From Rhizobium glycinendophyticum (GTDB taxonomy: Bacteria > Pseudomonadota > Alphaproteobacteria > Rhizobiales > Rhizobiaceae): a stretch of DNA of 64,000 bases. The stretch spans positions 1 to 64,000 of the forward strand of contig NZ_VFYP01000002.1 of assembly GCF_006443685.1 (NCBI RefSeq), read 5' to 3'. The position numbers and the translations under genes are program-made. Of the stretch, positions 60,039-64,000 are shown piece after piece (the stretch's first letter is position 1; every line of letters starts with the position of its first letter). A model generated the notes under the pieces. It saw only the letters and a program-made list of their open reading frames with translations, did no database searches and was not told the DNA's origin.

Positions 60039-61272
60039 GTTTCAGGCTGTGTTCGCGCTGCTGTCGCAGCCCATTCGTCGCACCGGCTCGCGTCTGACAC
60101 GCATAGGTCTGGTGCTCGGCCTCGGTTTCTCCGTTGCACTGGGCGCTCCCGTGGCGAGTGTTAGTTTTGCGGCCGGTGCCGAGACCTTGCTGCGTAACAA
60201 CCTGCCGGCGGCCCTGCGCGGCAACCGTGTCGCGGTGCGGGAAGTTGCCCGCGCCATCATCCGCATCGGGCCGCGCTCGTTCAAGTCCGCGGCTCAGATT
60301 CGGCCGCTCTTGCGCAGCGAGGCCTTGCGCGGGTCGAGCGCTGCGGCCAACGCCTATGGGATCCTGCTCCAATATGGCATCGGCGGCCCAAAAAAGCCCA
60401 AGGAAGCAGCGAACTGGTATGCAAAGGGCGGCGCGAAGGGCAATCTCGGCGCCGCCAAAAATGCAGCCCTCGCCTATGCCCTCGGTTGGGGCGTCCAGCG
60501 CAATACAAAGCGCGCCAACCAACTGCTCGCCAAATTGCCTCCGGACCAGCGCAGCCGCAAAATGCTGGAGATCAGCAAGGCCCTCATGCATCCCGGGCGT
60601 GAAGAGCCGGAACTGGCCCTCTATTGGCTGGAACGGGCCGTGTCGAATGATAAGAGCGGCCAGCTGAATGCCGCCAGCGCTTACCAGACCCTTGCTGGCG
60701 CCATGGCGAACGGCGACGAGAAGCTGCTTGATTGGCTTGAGCCATTGGCCGAGAAAGGCGACGTGCGCGCCCAGATCCTGCTAGCCCGGCATTACGAGGA
60801 GAAAGCGACCGAAACCGAACGGGCAAAGGCCGTCGATCTCTACGAGCAGGCGGCGATCGCCAACAATCCGGATGCCTATGAAGCACTCGGGCGTCTGCTC
60901 GCCATCAGCCAGTCTCCTCTGTCGGATCACATTTTAGCCTTTCTCGAGGAAAAGGCGCGGGCCGGCGTCCCATGGGCAAACCTGGCGCTTGGCACTCATT
61001 ATGTCTTCGGCGCAACCACATCGGACGAAATGCGCGCAAAGGGTCTGACCTTCATGGAAGTCGCCGCTCGCGCTGGCGATCCGGAAGTACAGTACCAGTT
61101 AGCGCTTGTTCTGCTTGGCGATGCCAGCGACACGGGTCAGCATGATCTCGCTAGGGCCTATCTGGTCCTATCTGCTGCAGGCGGCAACAAGTTTGCCGCA
61201 CAGGCCGCAAAGAAATTCGGCCCGCTGACTGTCGCCGATGCTCGCTTGATCATCGAAACAGGCAAAAACTGA
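60022..61272 (+). CDS. Sel1-repeat periplasmic protein (AlgK-like scaffold) 3
   Basis: The 416-residue protein has a long N-region and signal segment (about residues 25-50, IGLVLGLGFSVALG). Sel1 repeats begin near residue 100 (AANAYGILLQYGIGGPKKPKEAANWYAKGGAKG). Its size is close to AlgK of Pseudomonas (about 475 residues), making it the best length match for that scaffold, although it lacks a lipoprotein cysteine. It is translationally linked to Sel1 protein 2. Confidence 0.78.
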   Translation: MVLFSKFQAVFALLSQPIRRTGSRLTRIGLVLGLGFSVALGAPVASVSFAAGAETLLRNNLPAALRGNRVAVREVARAIIRIGPRSFKSAAQIRPLLRSEALRGSSAAANAYGILLQYGIGGPKKPKEAANWYAKGGAKGNLGAAKNAALAYALGWGVQRNTKRANQLLAKLPPDQRSRKMLEISKALMHPGREEPELALYWLERAVSNDKSGQLNAASAYQTLAGAMANGDEKLLDWLEPLAEKGDVRAQILLARHYEEKATETERAKAVDLYEQAAIANNPDAYEALGRLLAISQSPLSDHILAFLEEKARAGVPWANLALGTHYVFGATTSDEMRAKGLTFMEVAARAGDPEVQYQLALVLLGDASDTGQHDLARAYLVLSAAGGNKFAAQAAKKFGPLTVADARLIIETGKN

Positions 61273-61382
61273 TCCATTCAGGATCTGGCAACGCCAAGAA
61301 TAGTCCATCGTCCACTATGGGATTAAGTGTGGGGTAAGCCTTCATCTTTATACCAGCATGAAATTCGTTCTGGAGTTTCCTG

Positions 61383-62402
61383 TTGGCAAGGCAAACCGCG
61401 CGCCGAATCTCCGTGTGCCTCGGCGCTGTGCTGGTCATGGCTGGGCAGGCCATCGGCCAACCGGTGGATATTCCTCGGACAACCGGGGAACCGTTCGGCA
61501 GCCCACTGCAAACGTCAGTGCCCCCTTCCGATGGTGGCTGCCTTCCGATGCCCGATCTGCCTCGTCGGCTGGAGACCACTTCGAAATACGATCAGTCATT
61601 CGCCTCTAAGTCGGTGATCGATCCGGCTGCCCGCCAACGCCGGGAGGACCAGCTGATGCCGGTGGCAAGTGCCATCCGCTCGCTTGTGGTGGCAACTCGC
61701 CGCAACGGCAGCCCCGACCAGATCAACCGGACCGCCACCTGCACAATCGCCACGCTGCGCCACTGGGCCGTAATCGGCGCCCTGACCGAGATGGCGACGT
61801 CGGATGCCAATCTGAGCCGAGACCGCTTCACCTCTGACATCGCCGGTGTCGTGATGATGCTGCAGGCCCGTGGCCAGGATCTGCGTGGCGAAGTCGAAGT
61901 CCGTACTTGGTTGGAAACGCTCGCTCGCCAGACCATGGCCTATTATGATGGCAAGGCGGGGGCGACAGCCCGCCGCAACAACCACCGCTATTGGGCAGGC
62001 ATCGCCGTAGCCGAGATCGCCGAGATCCTGGGCGACAAGGACATGCAGGCTTGGTCTAGGGAGGCATTTACCATTGGCGCCTGCCAGATCGATGAGCAGG
62101 GATATCTGCCGCTGGAACTCGCCCGCGCCGAGCGCGCCTATGAATATCACCTCTATGCCTATAGTGCCTTGGCAGGGCTCGCCATCCGCCTGTCTGCGGC
62201 GGGTGCAATCGCCCTGCCCTGCGAAGACCGCCTCGACAGGCTCTACCGTCTGGTCTCTCGCGGGGAAGACAGCGCCCGTGATTTCGCGACGCGCACAGGG
62301 CTTCGCCAACGCCCCCCCTCCCGCCGGCATCTTGAGGCGGTTGCGGTCGCTCCGCCCCACTTCAATGATATGCGCACGACCGGCGACGTGAAATATCCCT
62401 GA
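61383..62402 (+). CDS. algL: PL5 alginate lyase AlgL
   Basis: The 339-residue protein starts at TTG with GGAG 7 bases upstream, giving a clean signal peptide (cut after AIG, residue 25). It keeps every AlgL mark: SKY (K68), N200-H201 in RRNNHRYWAG, R248 and Y255 in ELARAERAYEYHLYAY. Spacings of 47 and 7 equal those I recall for Pseudomonas AlgL (H202, R249, Y256). It cleaves mannuronan by beta-elimination and in Pseudomonas clears stray polymer from the periplasm. It lies 110 bases after Sel1 protein 3, probably in the same operon. Confidence 0.86.
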   Translation: MARQTARRISVCLGAVLVMAGQAIGQPVDIPRTTGEPFGSPLQTSVPPSDGGCLPMPDLPRRLETTSKYDQSFASKSVIDPAARQRREDQLMPVASAIRSLVVATRRNGSPDQINRTATCTIATLRHWAVIGALTEMATSDANLSRDRFTSDIAGVVMMLQARGQDLRGEVEVRTWLETLARQTMAYYDGKAGATARRNNHRYWAGIAVAEIAEILGDKDMQAWSREAFTIGACQIDEQGYLPLELARAERAYEYHLYAYSALAGLAIRLSAAGAIALPCEDRLDRLYRLVSRGEDSARDFATRTGLRQRPPSRRHLEAVAVAPPHFNDMRTTGDVKYP

Positions 62403-62542
62403 CCTCGAATAGGGCTAAATAATACTCGGCTTGGACCAAATAAAACCAGCCATCGTTGATCTGCATTTATATCCTTTCCCAGTTACCGCTTTTACACTCG
62501 AAGGAATTGAGAGGTAACGGCCCTGAGGGCGATGGGGAAAAC
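62403..62542 (+). promoter_or_regulatory. upstream region of the secreted epimerase gene
   Basis: 140 AT-rich bases precede the epimerase gene, enough for its own promoter. They contain GTTGAT and CATTTATAT (62455-62472), also present before algD, and an inverted repeat GTTACC...GGTAAC (62482-62518) just before the ribosome site GGGGAA. No terminator for the preceding operon was seen. Confidence 0.4.
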
Positions 62543-64000
62543 ATGGCGATTTTTAATGTATTGGATTATGGCGCAACCCCCGACGACGACACGGTCGACA
62601 GTGCAGCCATTCAGGCAGCAATTGATGCGGCCTATGCGGCGGGTGGCGGTACCGTCTATATCCCCGCCGGCACCTTCTTGATGACGGGAAACCCCGCAAA
62701 TTCCTCGGACGGCTGCATCGAAGTCCGCTCCAACGTCACCCTGAGCGGCGCCGGCATTGGTGAAACGGTACTCAAGTTGGTCGACCACTTCGACACCCGT
62801 ATCAACGGCATGGTCCGCACGCCCGTCGACGAAAACGTCAGCAATGTGGTCATTGAGAATCTGACGATCGACGGCAACCGGGCAAACAACACAGAACACC
62901 AGGCTGGCATCATCACGGGCGTGAAGGAGGAGACCGGCCTCATCCATCAGGACATCACGATCCGCGGTGTTGAGGTCATGAATTGCAATGCCTATGGCAT
63001 CAATCCGCATGAAATTACGTATGATTTGGTCGTCGAAGACTGTATCTCGCACGGCAATGGCAAGGATGGTTTCGTTGCCGATTACGTCGTGAACGGGCTC
63101 TACAGAAACAATATTGCCTACGACAACGACCGTCATGGCTTTAATATCACCACGAGCAGCCACGACATCACACTGGAAAACAATATTGCCTATGACAATG
63201 GCGGCGCCGGCCTTGTCACCCAGCGGGCTGATATCTTCCCGGAGGGGCAGAATGATATTCCCTGGCCAACGAACATTACCGTCATCGGCGGCGAGTATTA
63301 CAGCAACGAGCGTGAGGGCATTCTCATCAAGCTCTCGGACAGCGTCACCGTGATCGGTGCCAGCGTTCACGACAACATGCGTCAAGGCATCCGGATTGAA
63401 GGTGCGACCAATACGACAATCCACGACAGCACGATCTTCAACAACTCCCAGGAAAGCGCTGGCGTCTACGACGAAATCAATATCCGCCTGCGGGTAGACG
63501 ATACTGTAAATCCGCCAAGGATATACTATTCCGAAGATACGAAGATCTATGATAACCTGATCTATGCGGATGGAGTAATTCGCGCGCGTTACGGCATACG
63601 CGAGGAATCGACCAATTCGACCGCCGACAATCCGTCCGGCACCATTGTTTACGGCAATACCGTCACGGGGGAAGTCAGCGGCGACATCTTCATCCCGCCG
63701 CACTCGGCCACAGAAGGTCCCGACATCTTTTACGGCACCGCGAGCGGCGATAACTTTGCCGGCCTCGGCGGCGATGACATCTACATCGTCAACCATTCGC
63801 TCGATGTTGTGACCGAGCAGCCCAATGCGGGTAACGACACGGTCATTGCCTCGCTCAACCATACGCTCGCCGCCAACGTCGAAAATCTTTATCTGACCGG
63901 CAATGCCATCCGCGGCACCGGCAACGATCTCGCCAACGAAATTGTCGGCAATAATCTGAACAACGAATTGGAAGGTCTGGGAGGCGCCGACATCCTGGAC
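62543..64000 (+). CDS. AlgE-type RTX mannuronan C5-epimerase (partial, runs off the right edge)
   Basis: The first 486 residues are visible. There is no signal peptide. Residues 1 to about 385 form the A-module of secreted AlgE epimerases (AIQAAIDAAYAAGGGTVYIP; SGAGIGETVLKLVD). Active-site positions align at a constant offset of two with AlgE4: Y151, H156, D180 (DGFVAD) and R197 (NDRHGFNI). The fourth, D152 in AlgE4, is N154 here (YGINPHE). From about residue 395, RTX calcium-binding repeats begin (GLGGDDIYIV). Such proteins leave by type I secretion, matching the exporter genes at 36.6-39.8 kb. Confidence 0.9.
   Translation, partial: MAIFNVLDYGATPDDDTVDSAAIQAAIDAAYAAGGGTVYIPAGTFLMTGNPANSSDGCIEVRSNVTLSGAGIGETVLKLVDHFDTRINGMVRTPVDENVSNVVIENLTIDGNRANNTEHQAGIITGVKEETGLIHQDITIRGVEVMNCNAYGINPHEITYDLVVEDCISHGNGKDGFVADYVVNGLYRNNIAYDNDRHGFNITTSSHDITLENNIAYDNGGAGLVTQRADIFPEGQNDIPWPTNITVIGGEYYSNEREGILIKLSDSVTVIGASVHDNMRQGIRIEGATNTTIHDSTIFNNSQESAGVYDEINIRLRVDDTVNPPRIYYSEDTKIYDNLIYADGVIRARYGIREESTNSTADNPSGTIVYGNTVTGEVSGDIFIPPHSATEGPDIFYGTASGDNFAGLGGDDIYIVNHSLDVVTEQPNAGNDTVIASLNHTLAANVENLYLTGNAIRGTGNDLANEIVGNNLNNELEGLGGADILD

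Noticed and set aside
44386..61272. Cellulose or Pel-type synthase locus instead of alginate
   Set aside because: AlgD cysteine motif, Alg8/PilZ-Alg44 order, the AlgG DPHD motif and AlgL-type lyases together fit only the alginate-type pathway.
62492..63862. 456-residue minus-strand frame opposite the epimerase gene
   Set aside because: The plus strand encodes a clear AlgE A-module through the right edge; the minus frame has only Val/Asp-rich low-complexity sequence.

Overview
The window reads as the chromosome of an alphaproteobacterium of the Rhizobiaceae (Rhizobium/Agrobacterium relatives). It is GC-rich. The housekeeping order (M23 peptidase, clpB, DUF4167, prmC-prfA-ptsP-lysC, ubiG, DUF1178, nitrilase-like gene, grxC, comF, argJ, parvulin, secA) and the family-typical lpiA-acvB pair and MucR regulator all fit that group. 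A minus-strand promoter of rRNA-operon type sits at the left edge. I saw no tRNA, insertion sequence, phage or CRISPR.

Layout. 0.5-8.4 kb: cell-wall M23 peptidase, clpB with a heat-shock-like promoter, DUF4167 protein, prmC and prfA. 8.5-12.1 kb: ptsP and lysC. 12.4-17.2 kb: the lpiA-acvB operon (lysyl-phosphatidylglycerol synthesis and turnover) and an SH3-domain protein. 17.3-26.6 kb: ubiG-DUF924, the DUF3291-DUF1178-nitrilase group, grxC, comF, a methyltransferase, a lone Flp-type pilin, mutT-GNAT-argJ and a parvulin. 26.9-29.6 kb: secA. 29.9-33.8 kb: an acyltransferase-3 protein, a Wzx-like flippase and a FemAB-like acyltransferase. 33.8-36.2 kb: an acyl-CoA synthetase, a hexanucleotide repeat and a DUF2384 antitoxin-like orphan.

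36.6-64.0 kb is the most interesting part: an alginate-type polysaccharide locus in a rhizobial setting. It is a divergon around a 390-bp AT-rich regulatory region. The leftward operon encodes an AGE-family isomerase, a phosphomannomutase, a MucR-type regulator and a type I secretion ABC/HlyD pair. Rightward come a Crp/Fnr regulator and then a tightly packed operon: algD, alg8, alg44 (PilZ), algA, a 1206-residue fusion of a helical-repeat domain to AlgG epimerase, a PL5 lyase-like protein, three Sel1-repeat periplasmic proteins, a second PL5 lyase, and finally an AlgE-type RTX mannuronan C5-epimerase that runs off the window.

Together these genes can be read as a pathway. The isomerase, mutase and AlgA make GDP-mannose, and AlgD oxidises it to GDP-mannuronate. 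Alg8/Alg44 polymerise it under c-di-GMP control. Periplasmic AlgG, the Sel1 proteins and the PL5 lyases modify and guide the polymer, and the ABC/HlyD pair probably secretes the RTX epimerase. Unusual points are the loss of the phosphomannose isomerase zinc site in AlgA (apparently replaced by the AGE protein), the AlgG fusion, three large Sel1 proteins without lipoboxes, two unequal PL5 proteins, an Asp-to-Asn change in the secreted epimerase's DPHE motif, and no AlgE porin, AlgX or acetylation genes within the window.
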